DNA of 64,000 nt from JBBROS01 sp965260995. Lineage in GTDB: Bacteria; Pseudomonadota; Alphaproteobacteria; Acetobacterales; Acetobacteraceae. The DNA lies in the NCBI GenBank assembly GCA_965260995.1, contig CBDHCD010000001.1, forward strand, positions 310,001 through 374,000. Reading direction: 5' to 3'. Positions within the stretch are counted from its first letter, which is position 1; each line of letters begins with the position of its first letter. Both the position numbers and the translations under genes were made by a program. Below, in pieces: positions 1 through 11,376 of the stretch. The notes under the pieces were generated by a model. That model did no database searches. It was not told where the DNA came from and saw only the letters and a program-made list of their open reading frames with translations.

Positions 1-308
1 CGTGGGCGGGTCGGGCAGCCCGTGCCGAGTGCTGGCGCTGGTTGGGCGTTGATCGTCGCCGGGAGCCGCGCTCCGGTGATCAGCGTGCCGCGATTCGGAG
101 GTTGCGGCGCCCGCGCCCGGACGGTGCCGACGCCGCGGGTCCGCGGCAGGTCAGGGTGACGCGCCCGACGCCTTCTTCCGACCAGCCGGCGCCCTGCCGT
201 TTCGACTCCGGCCGCTGATCCGTATCTCGCCGGCCCTGCGCCGCCTGCCCTCCGGCTGGCGTCAGACGGAAACCTGGGCCGTGGAGACGCATCGGCGCGG
301 CCCGGCAG
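1..308. other. No supported gene at left edge
   Basis: This stretch lies downstream of the MFS gene. The only open frames are short, GC-driven and without recognisable protein character. I see no RNA gene or repeat here. Confidence 0.4.
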
Positions 309-1532
309 TCAGTCAGCGTCCTCTCGGGCCGACTCCGCCGTCTCCGGCATCAGCAGCCATAGCAGCCCCAGGCCGCCCGCGGCCACGACGGCCAGGGTGG
401 CGAAGCCCCAGAAGTTGCCCCATGTCTCCGCCAGGTAGCCGACGGCGGTCGTGCTGATGGTGGCGCCGATGCCGGAGATCATCCCCACCGCGCCAAGCGC
501 CAGGTTGTAGCGGCCAGTTCCCTTGGCGCAGTCCGCCACCACGAGCGGGATCAGGATGCCGATCACCGCCGCGGTCAGGCCGCCCAGCACCTGCACGGCG
601 ACCAGGTGCCAGGGATCGAGGATGAAGGCGAACAGCGTCGCCCGCGCCAGCAACGCGGCGAACGCCGCGGTCAGCAGCCATTTGCGCCCCCAGTCCTCCG
701 CCTTCCGCGCGATCCAGGTGGCGATCAGCGCCGTGACGAGCTGCGGCACGAGCACGAGGGCGGCGGTGATGATCTCTGACTCCGACTCGTGGTTCGCTGC
801 CAAGTGCTCGCCCGCCAGCGGCAGCATGGAGGCGTTGGCGAACTGGAACAGGAACATGCAGCCCGCGAACACCATGAGCGGGCGGTTGTCCAGCAAGTCG
901 CGCCAGGAGCCTTGCTCGCCGTCCCCGCCTTCGCTCTTGGGCGACTGCCGCGCGCGGGCGTAGTCGATCTCGTCGCCCCGTATCATGCGGAGCGCGAAGG
1001 CCGCCGGAACGCATAGCGCCGCCGCCGCGAAGAACGGCCATTCGGGCGAGAGGAAATACCCGAGCGCGCCCATGCCCGCGGCGGTCGAGGCGTTGCCCAG
1101 CGCGTCGTAGCGATGGTTGCGCCCGACCCGCGTATGGTAGGCGCGGTGGCCGACCAGGCCCAGCCCGACGGCCGCGACCGCCGTGCGGACCGCGCCCCCG
1201 GTGATGCCGTGCAGCGCCTCGCCCGCCATGACGGGAAGGTATTGCGGGAACAGCGCGATCAACAGCGCCCCGGCCGCGATGCAGGCCAAGCAGACCGCGA
1301 CCACCAGCCGCTTCCGCCGCACCTTGTCCACCAGCCAGCCCGCCGGCAACTGGCTCGCCAGGGCCACGGCGCTGTTCGCCGTGATGACCGTGCCGATGGC
1401 TCCCTGCGACCACCCCTCCGTCGTCAGGTAAACGGCGACGAACGGCCCGAACGCCGTTTCCACGTCGCTGATGAAGAAGTTCAACCAGTCGAGGCCGCGT
1501 TGGCTCCGGTCCGAAGGGTGCGGTGAGGGCAA
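309..1532 (-). CDS. MFS transporter
   Basis: A 407-residue integral membrane protein of the major facilitator superfamily, expected to have 12 helices. Near the N-terminus a hydrophobic stretch (FFISDVETAFGPFVAVYL) is followed by the loop WLVDKVRRKRL at about residues 62-72, matching the cytoplasmic helix 2-3 loop consensus G-x-x-x-D-R-x-G-R-R. A charged central loop (about 185-205) separates the two six-helix halves, and the C-terminal half carries ARKAEDWGRKW, the repeated half-motif. The frame opens with TTG, 17 bases after the LysM gene stop, and no better start is visible, so the N-terminus is uncertain. The substrate cannot be read from sequence. It is probably cotranscribed with the LysM and antiporter genes. 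Confidence 0.85.
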   Translation of the reverse strand: MPSPHPSDRSQRGLDWLNFFISDVETAFGPFVAVYLTTEGWSQGAIGTVITANSAVALASQLPAGWLVDKVRRKRLVVAVCLACIAAGALLIALFPQYLPVMAGEALHGITGGAVRTAVAAVGLGLVGHRAYHTRVGRNHRYDALGNASTAAGMGALGYFLSPEWPFFAAAALCVPAAFALRMIRGDEIDYARARQSPKSEGGDGEQGSWRDLLDNRPLMVFAGCMFLFQFANASMLPLAGEHLAANHESESEIITAALVLVPQLVTALIATWIARKAEDWGRKWLLTAAFAALLARATLFAFILDPWHLVAVQVLGGLTAAVIGILIPLVVADCAKGTGRYNLALGAVGMISGIGATISTTAVGYLAETWGNFWGFATLAVVAAGGLGLLWLLMPETAESAREDAD

Positions 1533-1549
1533 GGCTTCTTCAACTCACG

Positions 1550-2245
1550 TCATGGCTCCAGCAGGAACGGCCCCGAACGGCCCAGGATCATGCCGTCGCC
1601 GTTCACGAACACGAACACGACCGCCTTCACCCCGGCCTCGGCGTCCGGCGCCACGACATCCGCCGCCACCGTGCCGTTCCCCGAGGTCCGCGCCCGCCCG
1701 ACGATCTCGTAAGCAGCGCCCGGCGGCCCGGCCCCGATCGACACCGCCTCGTCTGGCGCTAACCCCGTCGCCGCCACCGTCACCGTTGATCCCCGCGCGC
1801 CCCGCTCCGGCGTCATCACCACCGACGGCGCGTCCGACGGCCTGCCCGTCAGGCCCACGCTGCCGCCGAGGTCCTGCAGCTTGGATTTCAGCTCGGGATG
1901 ACGGTCGAGCAAATCCTGCGTCGAGGTCCCGACCTTGTCGGCCAGGTCGGTCACCGCGTTGACCGCGCTGTTGCCGAGGTTGCTCAGCGCCGTGCCGAGA
2001 CCTGATCCCGCGGTGCCGGGCCGCGTCCGCAGCGCCGTACCGACCTGCAAATCCCCCGAGCCCTTCACCGCCGGATTGGCTGCCAGCAGCGCCGATTCCG
2101 AGACCCCGCACCGGGCAGCGATCCGGCTCACGGTGTCGCCCCGTTGCACCATCACGCTGTCGCCGCACGCCGCCCGCGCCGGCGCGCCGCTTAACATGGC
2201 TGCCATCAGCAGCGCCGCACTTGCCCACGACACGATCTTGCTCAT
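1550..2245 (-). CDS. Secreted LysM-domain protein
   Basis: About 231 residues. The start was chosen at the second of two adjacent ATGs, which sits six bases after GGGAGG. An N-terminal signal peptide (MSKIVSWASAALLMAAML, cleavage near ARA-ACG) is followed by one LysM domain (VQRGDTVSRIAARCGVSESA), the peptidoglycan-binding module with the usual GDT and N-P elements. The middle is low in complexity. The C-terminal 90 residues (from about SVVMTPERGARGSTVTV) resemble an immunoglobulin-like or IPT-type beta domain, which is inference from the alternating pattern. It probably acts in the periplasm or at the cell wall. It sits between an antiporter and an MFS gene on the same strand. Confidence 0.75.
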   Translation of the reverse strand: MSKIVSWASAALLMAAMLSGAPARAACGDSVMVQRGDTVSRIAARCGVSESALLAANPAVKGSGDLQVGTALRTRPGTAGSGLGTALSNLGNSAVNAVTDLADKVGTSTQDLLDRHPELKSKLQDLGGSVGLTGRPSDAPSVVMTPERGARGSTVTVAATGLAPDEAVSIGAGPPGAAYEIVGRARTSGNGTVAADVVAPDAEAGVKAVVFVFVNGDGMILGRSGPFLLEP

Positions 2246-2290
2246 CATCCGCCTCCCGTCACGCCGAGAACGTGGCAACGCCCGCCCGCA

Positions 2291-4123
2291 TCAGGCAACC
2301 CCCTCCTTGGTCGCCGAGGTGGCCGTCGCCGGGGCTGCGGCCGAGGCCAGCCGCACCTGGCCACGCTCCTTGACCTCCACGCCCGGCACGCTCGCCTTGA
2401 TCTCGGCCTGGAACGCCGCCCGCTTCTCGTGGATCGACACCAGCACGCGGCCCATCGGGATGCCGAGGTCGACCAGCACCGCCTCGCCCAACTGCAGGCT
2501 GGCCTCGATCGTCTCCGGCACCGCGTCCGACGCCCCGGCGGCGTAGAGCTGCGCCGCATGCTGCGCGTCCCGCGCCCGCACGATCAGCAGCATGGCCGGG
2601 TTCTCCGCCCGCGCCAGCCGCACCACCTCGTCCGCCCGCGCCCGGTCGTCCACCGTCACCACCATCGCCCGCGCGCCCCCTATGCCCACCCGGCGCAGCA
2701 GCTCTGTCTGCGACACGTCGCCGTAGAACACCGGCTTGCCCGCCCGCCGCGCCCGCCCCACCCGCCGCGCGTCGGTGTCGAGCGCGAGGTAGGGCACCCG
2801 GTGCGTCTCCAGCAGCGCCGCCACCGTCTGCCCGACCCGGCCATACCCGGCGAGGATCACCCGCGGCGATTCGCCCAGTTCGCCCGGCGGCTCCAGCGCC
2901 GGGTCGGTCGCCACGGGCTTGGGCGGGAACGCCGCGGTTCCTAGCCAGGACAGCAGCGGGATGCTCGCCATGGTCAGCGCGCCGACGACGTAGACGAACC
3001 CGGCCAGGTCCGGCCGCAGCAGCCCGAAGCTGCCGGCCACGCCCAGGATGACGAAGCTGAACTCCCCGCCCGTCCCCAGCAGCAGCCCCGCCTGCCCGCC
3101 CACCGGCAACCCGAGCCGGAACGGCATGCCCAGCCCCGCCACGATCGCCGCCTTCAACGCGACCAGGCCCACCGCCGCCGCCAGCACCGCGAGCGGCTGC
3201 GCCAGCACCCGCCCGAGGTCGAGGTTGAGTCCGATCGAGATCAGGAACACCCCCAGCAGCAGGCCTTTGAACGGCTCCATCGTCACCTCGATCTGCCGCC
3301 GGTACTCGGTCTCGGCCAGCAGCAGCCCGGCGATCAACGATCCCAGCGCCATCGACAGCCCGGCCACCGCCGCCGCCAGCGCCGTCGCCAGCACCACCAG
3401 CAGGCAGGCGGCCATGAACAGCTCCGGGCTGTGCGTTCGCGCCACGCCCCTGAACAGCGGCCGCAACACCAGCCGCCCGAGCAGCACCAGCAGCACGATC
3501 GCCAGCAGCGCCTGCCCGGCCGCCACGCCCAGCACCATGAGGCCGCCGCCCGCGTCGCCGCCGATCACGCCCAGCCCGAACATCACCGGCACCACGGCCA
3601 GGTCCTGAAACAGCAGCACCGCGAAGCTGGCCCGCCCGACGTGGCCGGTCATCCGCTTCTCGTCGGCCAGCACCTGGATCACCACCGCCGTCGACGACAT
3701 CGCCAGCGCGACGCCGACCACGCCCGCCTCCCGCGGCGACGCCCCCAGCCCGTGCGCCACCGCCGCGATCGCCGCCGTGCAGCACAGCACCTGCAGCCCG
3801 CCCAGCCCGAACACTAGCCGCCGCAACGCGAGCAGCCGCTCGAAGCTCAGTTCGAGCCCGATCATGAACAGCAGCATCACCACGCCCAGCTCGGCCACCG
3901 GCTCGATCCGCTCGCGGTCGGTGATCGTCACCCATTGGAGCCACGGCGCCGCCCCGGTCAGCGCGCCGAGCCCGTAGGGGCCGACCAGCAGCCCGACCAG
4001 CATGAACCCCAGCACCGGGCTGACCCGGAACCGGTGGAACACCGGGATCACCACGGCCGCCGAGCCCAGGATCACCACCGCTTCCCGGATCGGCCCGTGC
4101 GCCGCCTCCATCGCCAACGCCAT
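2291..4123 (-). CDS. CPA2 family cation/proton antiporter (Kef/YbaL type)
   Basis: A 610-residue inner-membrane protein. Residues 1 to about 390 form the Na_H_Exchanger domain with many hydrophobic helices, including the family patterns LGFMLVGLLVGPYGLG and LLFMIGLELS and the helix AMSSTAVVIQVL. Residues from about 415 form a TrkA-N Rossmann domain with the nucleotide-binding loop ILAGYGRVGQTVA followed by DTDARRV and YGDVSQTELL. The family exchanges K+ or Na+ for protons under control of nucleotides bound to the TrkA-N domain. There is no separate TrkA-C domain. The length fits KefB/KefC/YbaL relatives. The gene is divergent from gyrB and probably heads the antiporter-LysM-MFS transcription unit. 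Confidence 0.9.
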   Translation of the reverse strand: MALAMEAAHGPIREAVVILGSAAVVIPVFHRFRVSPVLGFMLVGLLVGPYGLGALTGAAPWLQWVTITDRERIEPVAELGVVMLLFMIGLELSFERLLALRRLVFGLGGLQVLCCTAAIAAVAHGLGASPREAGVVGVALAMSSTAVVIQVLADEKRMTGHVGRASFAVLLFQDLAVVPVMFGLGVIGGDAGGGLMVLGVAAGQALLAIVLLVLLGRLVLRPLFRGVARTHSPELFMAACLLVVLATALAAAVAGLSMALGSLIAGLLLAETEYRRQIEVTMEPFKGLLLGVFLISIGLNLDLGRVLAQPLAVLAAAVGLVALKAAIVAGLGMPFRLGLPVGGQAGLLLGTGGEFSFVILGVAGSFGLLRPDLAGFVYVVGALTMASIPLLSWLGTAAFPPKPVATDPALEPPGELGESPRVILAGYGRVGQTVAALLETHRVPYLALDTDARRVGRARRAGKPVFYGDVSQTELLRRVGIGGARAMVVTVDDRARADEVVRLARAENPAMLLIVRARDAQHAAQLYAAGASDAVPETIEASLQLGEAVLVDLGIPMGRVLVSIHEKRAAFQAEIKASVPGVEVKERGQVRLASAAAPATATSATKEGVA

Positions 4124-4277
4124 CCCGCGCCCCCATCCTGCTGGGCCAGCCCTGCTGCGCCCGCCTTGTTATATCAGCTCTTACGCCGGGCCCTGTCCCG
4201 CACCCCTGTCTTTTCCGCACCGTTCGGCCTATATGTCTACTCGTTCCTGAACGTTGAAAAAGAGACACTTGACCGGC
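4124..4277. promoter_or_regulatory. Divergent intergenic region, antiporter / gyrB
   Basis: About 150 bases between two outward-facing genes, visibly less GC-rich in its middle. It must hold promoters for both the antiporter unit and gyrB. I cannot assign exact -35/-10 boxes with confidence. Confidence 0.45.
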
Positions 4278-6743
<2,466 letters not shown>

Positions 6744-6769
6744 TCGGTATTGCATGGGCATTCTGCGGA

Positions 6770-7771
6770 GGCTCTTGTCGGGTTCCGGGGTGTTGGCATG
6801 CAGAGACGAGACTGGTGGTTCTGGCGAGCTTCTGATGTGATGAAAGCGGCGGGATGATCGACCGCCCGTTCTCATTTGAGGAGCTTTGGCGTTCATGGCT
6901 GCACCTGACTTGGTCAACCTGTCCGGCCTGATGGACGACGCCAAGTGCTTCGCCTTTGTGCGCCAGCACCGTTGGCCGGAAGGCGTGCGTTGCCCCGGGT
7001 GCGACAGCTCCGCGGTGGTCCGGGATGGGTGCGACGACACACAGCCTTGTCGGCAGCGCTACCGGTGCAAGGCGTGCACGTCCCGCTTCGACGACCTCAC
7101 CGGCACCGTGCTGGCCGGGCACCATCAGCCGCTGCGCGTGTGGGTGCTGTGCCTCTACTTCATGGGCCTGAAGCTTTCCAGCCGGCAGATCGCAGGTGAG
7201 CTGGGCTTGGCCGTGTCGGACGTGCAGGCCATGACGGAGCAGCTGCGCCGGGGGCTGGTCGCCAAAGTGCCGGTGGTAAAGCTACAGGGCGCGGTGGAAA
7301 TCGACGAGGTCTACGTCGTAGCCGGGCACAAGGGGCAGCCGGAAGAAGTGGCCAAAAGGGGCGGCTCGGCCGGTGCCGCAGGCTGGCAGGCGCGCCGGGC
7401 CGCGGCACGCTGGAGAAGGACAAGCCGCCGATCCTTGGCCTGATCCAGCGCGGCGGCCAGGTGGTGCTGCAGATGCTGGCCAACGTGCAGCAGAACACGA
7501 TCAAGCCGGTCATCACCGCCGCCGTCGCCCCGGGCACTCTGATCCACACGGACGAATACAGCATCTACGCACGTCTGCCGGCTTGGGGCTACGGACACAA
7601 AACGGTCTGCCACGGGCGCGGCGAATACGCCCGCGACGAGGACGGCGACGGGTTCTGCGAGGTCCACGTCAACACCATGGAAGGGCTTTGGTCGCTCCTA
7701 CGTTCCTGGCTGCGACCGCACCGGGGCATCTCGCAAGACAAGCTGCCGCTCTATCTCGGCTTCTTCCAGTT
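6770..7771 (+). mobile_element. IS1595-family element, copy 1, right end lost
   Basis: The left terminal repeat GGCTCTTGTCGGGTTCCGGG starts at 6770 and is identical to both ends of the complete copy at 33461-34562. The element stops at 7771, where an IS6 element begins. Relative to the complete copy, 100 bases of the transposase 3' end and the right repeat are missing. Copy 3 (41032-42033) is truncated at exactly the same base by an identical IS6. Confidence 0.9.
6895..7771 (+). pseudogene. IS1595-family (ISXO2-like) transposase, truncated and frameshifted
   Basis: The N-terminal zinc-ribbon region holds CPGCDSS and CKACTSRF. The DDE catalytic part starts at VEIDEVYV and continues in a second frame (LIHTDEYSIY, HVNTMEGLWSLLRSW). 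The frame changes after AGHKGQPEEVAKRG, near an A4G4 run at 7354-7361; the same change occurs in all three copies, so it may be a programmed frameshift. The last 25 or so residues are replaced by IS6 sequence. I preferred the ATG at 6895 to an upstream TTG. Truncation makes this copy probably inactive. Confidence 0.85.
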
Positions 7772-8614
7772 GGTTCTGTTGCAAATGGCGGATCGGCCAC
7801 GGTCGGGATAGAAGCTTGCCAGGCAGCTTGACGGGTGGGCGAGATGGCGGCGGGGCAGGACGGCGTGTTCAAGGGGCGGCATTTCACGTCCGAGGTGATC
7901 CTGTGGGCGCTGCGCTGGTATCTGGCCTTTCCGATCAGCTATCGCGACCTCGCGGCGATGCTGTCGGACCGCGGCGTCACGGTCGAGCACACCACCCTGT
8001 TCCGCTGGGTGCAGGCCTATGCCGGTGAGTTCGAACAGCGGGTGCGCCGTCACCTGCGGCCCTGCACCGGGTCATGGCGGGTGGACGAGACCTACATCAA
8101 GGTCAAGGGCGCCTGGACCTACCTGTATCGGGCGGTCGACAGCCTGGGCCAGACCATCGACTTGCTGTTGTCGGCGCAGCGCGACGCCGCATCGGCCAAG
8201 CGGTTCTTCCGCAAGGCGCTGGCCCAGCCGCACACCGTGAACCCGCGCACGATCACCGTGGACGAAAACCCGGCCTACCCGCGGGCGGTGCGGAAGATGA
8301 AGCGGGCAGGCGAGCTGTGGCGCTTCTCAAAGCTGCGGCAGCGCAAGTATCTCAACAACATCGTGGAGCAGGACCACCGCCGGATCAAACGGCTGGTCCG
8401 GCCGGGGCTTGGCTTCGGCGGCTTGGAAACCGCGGAACGGATACTGGCCGGCTACGAGGCGATGGCGATGATCAGGAAAGGGCAGGTCCACAACGTTGGC
8501 GGTCGCGACATGCAGGCGCAAGCCGCCTTCGTCGCCGGGCTGTTCGAAGTTGCTGCCTGAAAACGCCGCTCTACAGCGCCTCGCTTGCCCCGATCCAGCG
8601 TTTGCAACAGAACC
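7772..8614 (+). mobile_element. IS6-family insertion sequence, copy 1
   Basis: An 843-base element bounded by the perfect terminal inverted repeats GGTTCTGTTGCAAA and TTTGCAACAGAACC, the typical IS6/IS26-type ends. The flanking 8-mers (ttccagtt and ggcaatgc) do not match, so it is not a simple insertion with a target duplication; an adjacent deletion or rearrangement fits better. The same element, translating identically, lies inverted at 40189-41031. Confidence 0.95.
7844..8560 (+). CDS. IS6-family transposase
   Basis: About 238 residues, the normal length for this family. FKGRHFTSEVILWALRWYL is the conserved N-terminus, followed by a helix-turn-helix region. The DDE triad is visible as VDETYIKVKG, ITVDENPAY and NIVEQDHRRIKR. 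IS6 transposases work by replicative or targeted-conservative transposition and commonly cause cointegrates and adjacent deletions. ATG 7844 was chosen; a GTG nine bases upstream is also possible. The gene is intact. Confidence 0.93.
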   Translation: MAAGQDGVFKGRHFTSEVILWALRWYLAFPISYRDLAAMLSDRGVTVEHTTLFRWVQAYAGEFEQRVRRHLRPCTGSWRVDETYIKVKGAWTYLYRAVDSLGQTIDLLLSAQRDAASAKRFFRKALAQPHTVNPRTITVDENPAYPRAVRKMKRAGELWRFSKLRQRKYLNNIVEQDHRRIKRLVRPGLGFGGLETAERILAGYEAMAMIRKGQVHNVGGRDMQAQAAFVAGLFEVAA

Positions 8615-8944
8615 GGCAATGCTCAGTGCTCCGCGACCAGGGCGGCGATGCGCGCCGGGTCGGTGGTCCGCGTCGAAGCCAGGGTGCATCAAAGCCGGGG
8701 TGCGTCAAAGCCAGGGTGCCGTCTCGCACCCGCCTCCAACCAGGCTCGCGCCGAAGGGCGCCGCCAGGGCGCTGCGTCGCCCGGGCCACTGAGCCCTGCC
8801 GTCGACTCTGGGGACCGTCCGCCCACGATGTGGCGGCGGACCACCTGGTCCACGCGTCATCAGCGTGGACCAGGCATCCCGGTCCTGTTCCGATCGGTCC
8901 GCGCCGGATGGCGGGGCTTGGCCCCGCCGCTCAGCCCCGGCCGC
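8615..8944. other. IS6-flanking debris with a possible gene 3' stub
   Basis: No intact gene is seen. Reading away from the IS6 edge on the minus strand, an open frame ends in DPARIAALVAEH followed by a stop, which has protein-like character and may be the tail of a gene destroyed by the IS6. The middle holds a triple 16-base repeat (8676-8723). The rest is non-coding sequence downstream of the TRAP binding-protein gene. Confidence 0.4.
8676..8723. repeat. Three tandem imperfect 16-bp units
   Basis: The units aagccagggtgcatca, aagccggggtgcgtca and aagccagggtgccgtc follow each other without spacers and differ by one to three bases. There are too few units and no spacers, so this is not CRISPR. 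It is probably a slippage product. Confidence 0.7.
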
Positions 8945-10048
8945 TCAGCCCTTGCGCCGCTCGCTCGCCTGCTGCGAGTAGACGAAGTTCTCGAACGTGT
9001 TCTCCGCCACCCGGAACCACAGGTATTCCTGCTCGCGGAAGGCGGCCCAGCTTTCGTAAACCTTCTTGAAGCGCGGGTTCTTGGCCGCGATCTCGTCGTA
9101 CACCTCGAACGCCGCCGTGTAGGCCGCCTGCATGACCTCGCGCGAGAACGGGCGCAGTTGGGTGCCATCGGCGACGAGGCGGCGCAGGGCGGCCGGGTTG
9201 TCGGCGTCGTACTTGGCCTGAACCCACGTGTTGGCCTCGGCGCAGGCCGCGTTGAACGCCGCCTTGTACGCCTCCGGCAGCTCCGCCCATTTCTGCAGGT
9301 TGATGTAGGTCCAGAGCTGCGCGTTGCCCTCCCACCAGCCCGGGTAATAGTAATACTTGGCAACCTTGGCGAAGCCGAGCTTCTCGTCGTCATAAGGGCC
9401 GACCCACTCGGCCGCGTCGATGGTGCCTTTCTCCAGCGCCGGGTAGATGTCGCCGCCGCCGATCTGCTGCGGCACCGCGCCCAGCTTCTGCACCACCTGG
9501 CCGGCCAGCCCGGCGATGCGGATCTTGAGGCCCTTCATGTCGTCGACGGTCTTGATCTCCTTGCGGAACCAGCCGCCCATCTGCGCCCCGGTGTTGCCGG
9601 CGATTACCGAGAGGCAGTTATACTCCTTCAGCAGGTCGTTCATCAGGTCGAGGCCGCCGCCGTGCAGCATCCAGGCCTGCTGCTGGCGCGTGTTGAAGCC
9701 GAACGGTACGGTGGAGCCGAACGCGAACGTCGGGTCCTTGCCGACGTAGTAGTAGCTCGCCGTGTGGCCGACCTCGACGGTGCCGGCCTGCACCGCGTCC
9801 AGCACCTGCAGCGCGGGAACGATCTCGCCCGGCGCGAAGGGACGGATCTGGAACTTGTTGTCGGTGATCGCCGCGACCCGCGCGCAGATGTACTCCGCCC
9901 CGCCGTATAGCGTCGCGAGGCTCTTGGGAAAGCTCGACGGCATCCGCCAGCGCACGTCCGGCGTCGATTGCGCGATGGCGGGCATCGGCAGAGTTCCCAG
10001 CACCGCGCCGCCCGCGACGGCGGCGGTCAGCAAGCCACGGCGTTCCAT
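8945..10048 (-). CDS. TRAP transporter solute-binding protein (DctP/TakP type)
   Basis: A 367-residue periplasmic binding protein. The N-terminus MERRGLLTAAVAGGAVLG with cleavage near AIAQS is a Tat-like signal. The mature part has WRMPSSFPKSLATLYGGAE, VGHTASYYYVGKDP and AAEWVGPYDDEKLGF, typical of the TakP/YiaO-like binding proteins for 2-oxo or sugar acids. No DctQ or DctM gene is adjacent; the gene lies next to an IS6 edge, so the permease genes may have been deleted (inference). It is divergent from the metallo-hydrolase gene at 10247. The ligand is unknown; the neighbouring sugar-acid enzymes make a sugar acid plausible. Confidence 0.88.
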   Translation of the reverse strand: MERRGLLTAAVAGGAVLGTLPMPAIAQSTPDVRWRMPSSFPKSLATLYGGAEYICARVAAITDNKFQIRPFAPGEIVPALQVLDAVQAGTVEVGHTASYYYVGKDPTFAFGSTVPFGFNTRQQQAWMLHGGGLDLMNDLLKEYNCLSVIAGNTGAQMGGWFRKEIKTVDDMKGLKIRIAGLAGQVVQKLGAVPQQIGGGDIYPALEKGTIDAAEWVGPYDDEKLGFAKVAKYYYYPGWWEGNAQLWTYINLQKWAELPEAYKAAFNAACAEANTWVQAKYDADNPAALRRLVADGTQLRPFSREVMQAAYTAAFEVYDEIAAKNPRFKKVYESWAAFREQEYLWFRVAENTFENFVYSQQASERRKG

Positions 10049-10246
10049 TCGATGTCCTCCCGGTTCGTTTCGTCGAGTTCAGCCTAACGGCGACGGCCGG
10101 CGTGGTCCAGCGCCGGGCCCGGCCGGCCGCCATCGGAAGTGTTGCGGCATCCATCCCGGCTCCCGTAGGCTAGATGAAACCGCGGCAACCTGGTCGGCGA
10201 CCAGGGAGGGATCGCGGCGTGACAAGACGTCAAAGGAGGAATTGCC

Positions 10247-11269
10247 ATGCCCATCGCCAAGTCCGGCGCCGCGCCCGGCGCCACCCGCCGCCGGCTGCTG
10301 ACCGGCGTCGCCGCCAGCGCCGCCTTCGCGGCCCTGCCGCCTATCGGCTCGGCTCCTGCCGCGGCCAAGATGCCGCTTGGCCAGCCGCAGGCCCCCTATT
10401 TCTACCGGTTCAAGCTGGGCGACGCCGAGTGCACCGTCGTGTCCGACGGGCAACTGCCGCTCGGCGACCCGGACGCCTCCTTCCTCAACATCAGCAAGGA
10501 GGAGATCGCCCGCGAGCTGCGCGACAACTTCCTGCCCGGCAAGGCGGCGGTGCTCGAACAGAACATCCTCGTCGTCAACTTCGGCGCGCGCGTGGTGCTG
10601 TTCGACACCGGCATGGGCACGGACAAGCTGTTCGGCGACACCACTGGCAAGATGCTCGACACCTTGCAAGCCGCCGGGATCAAGCCCGGCGACGTGGACG
10701 CGGTGGTGATGAGCCACGCCCACATCGACCATTGCGGCGGCCTGGTGCGCGACGGCAAGCCCAACTTCCCCAACGCCCAGTATTACGTCGGCGAGGCCGA
10801 TTTCAACTACTGGACCGACAACGACAAGATTCCGCCCATCTACCCTGCCCGCCAGCACTTCCTCGACCAGGCCCGCAACAACCTGCTGCCGGTCAAGGAC
10901 CGGATGCACTTCTACAAGGACGGTGAGGAGATCCTGCCGGGCGTCACCGTGATCGCAGCGCCGGGCCACACGGTCAGCCACAGCATCTTCATGATCAACT
11001 CCGGCAACCAGCAGATGTGCTACATCGGGGACCTGGCGCACCATCCGATCCTGCTGCTGGAGCGCCCGCGCACCCACTTCGCCTTCGACACCGACCCGGC
11101 GCAGTCGGCCGAGAGCCGCGTCAAGATGCTGACCATGCTGGCCAGCAACCGCACGCCGCTGCTCGCCTACCATTTCGCCTGGCCGGGCATCGGCCACGTC
11201 GCCAAGCAGGGTGATGGGTTCCGCTATTTCCCGGAGCACATGGACATGGGTTCGGTCATGGCCCTCTGA
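10247..11269 (+). CDS. Secreted MBL-fold metallo-hydrolase
   Basis: A 340-residue protein with a Tat-type signal (ATRRRLLTGVAASAAFAAL, cleavage near APAAA-K). The metallo-beta-lactamase signature SHAHIDHCGG at about 156-165 supplies the dinuclear metal ligands; further ligands are in PGHTVSH and the late YHFAWPG. This subgroup (periplasmic MBL proteins starting PLGQPQAPYFYRF) is common in alphaproteobacteria and is related to quorum-quenching lactonase-like and uncharacterised hydrolases; the substrate is not known. A strong AGGAGG ribosome site lies just before the ATG. It faces the TRAP binding-protein gene across about 200 bases that should hold both promoters. Confidence 0.88.
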   Translation: MPIAKSGAAPGATRRRLLTGVAASAAFAALPPIGSAPAAAKMPLGQPQAPYFYRFKLGDAECTVVSDGQLPLGDPDASFLNISKEEIARELRDNFLPGKAAVLEQNILVVNFGARVVLFDTGMGTDKLFGDTTGKMLDTLQAAGIKPGDVDAVVMSHAHIDHCGGLVRDGKPNFPNAQYYVGEADFNYWTDNDKIPPIYPARQHFLDQARNNLLPVKDRMHFYKDGEEILPGVTVIAAPGHTVSHSIFMINSGNQQMCYIGDLAHHPILLLERPRTHFAFDTDPAQSAESRVKMLTMLASNRTPLLAYHFAWPGIGHVAKQGDGFRYFPEHMDMGSVMAL

Positions 11270-11376
11270 GGCCCGCCCGGCGGCCGGATCCGGCCGCCGG
11301 GTTGCCCGCCCGCCCCGCCCGCCTCATCTGCATCAGACCCGGCCGACGCTGCGGCGCGGGCAGATGGAGACCGCCG

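Noticed and set aside
8676..8723. Short repeats that could suggest a CRISPR
   Set aside because: Only three units, directly tandem and imperfect, with no spacers and no cas genes.
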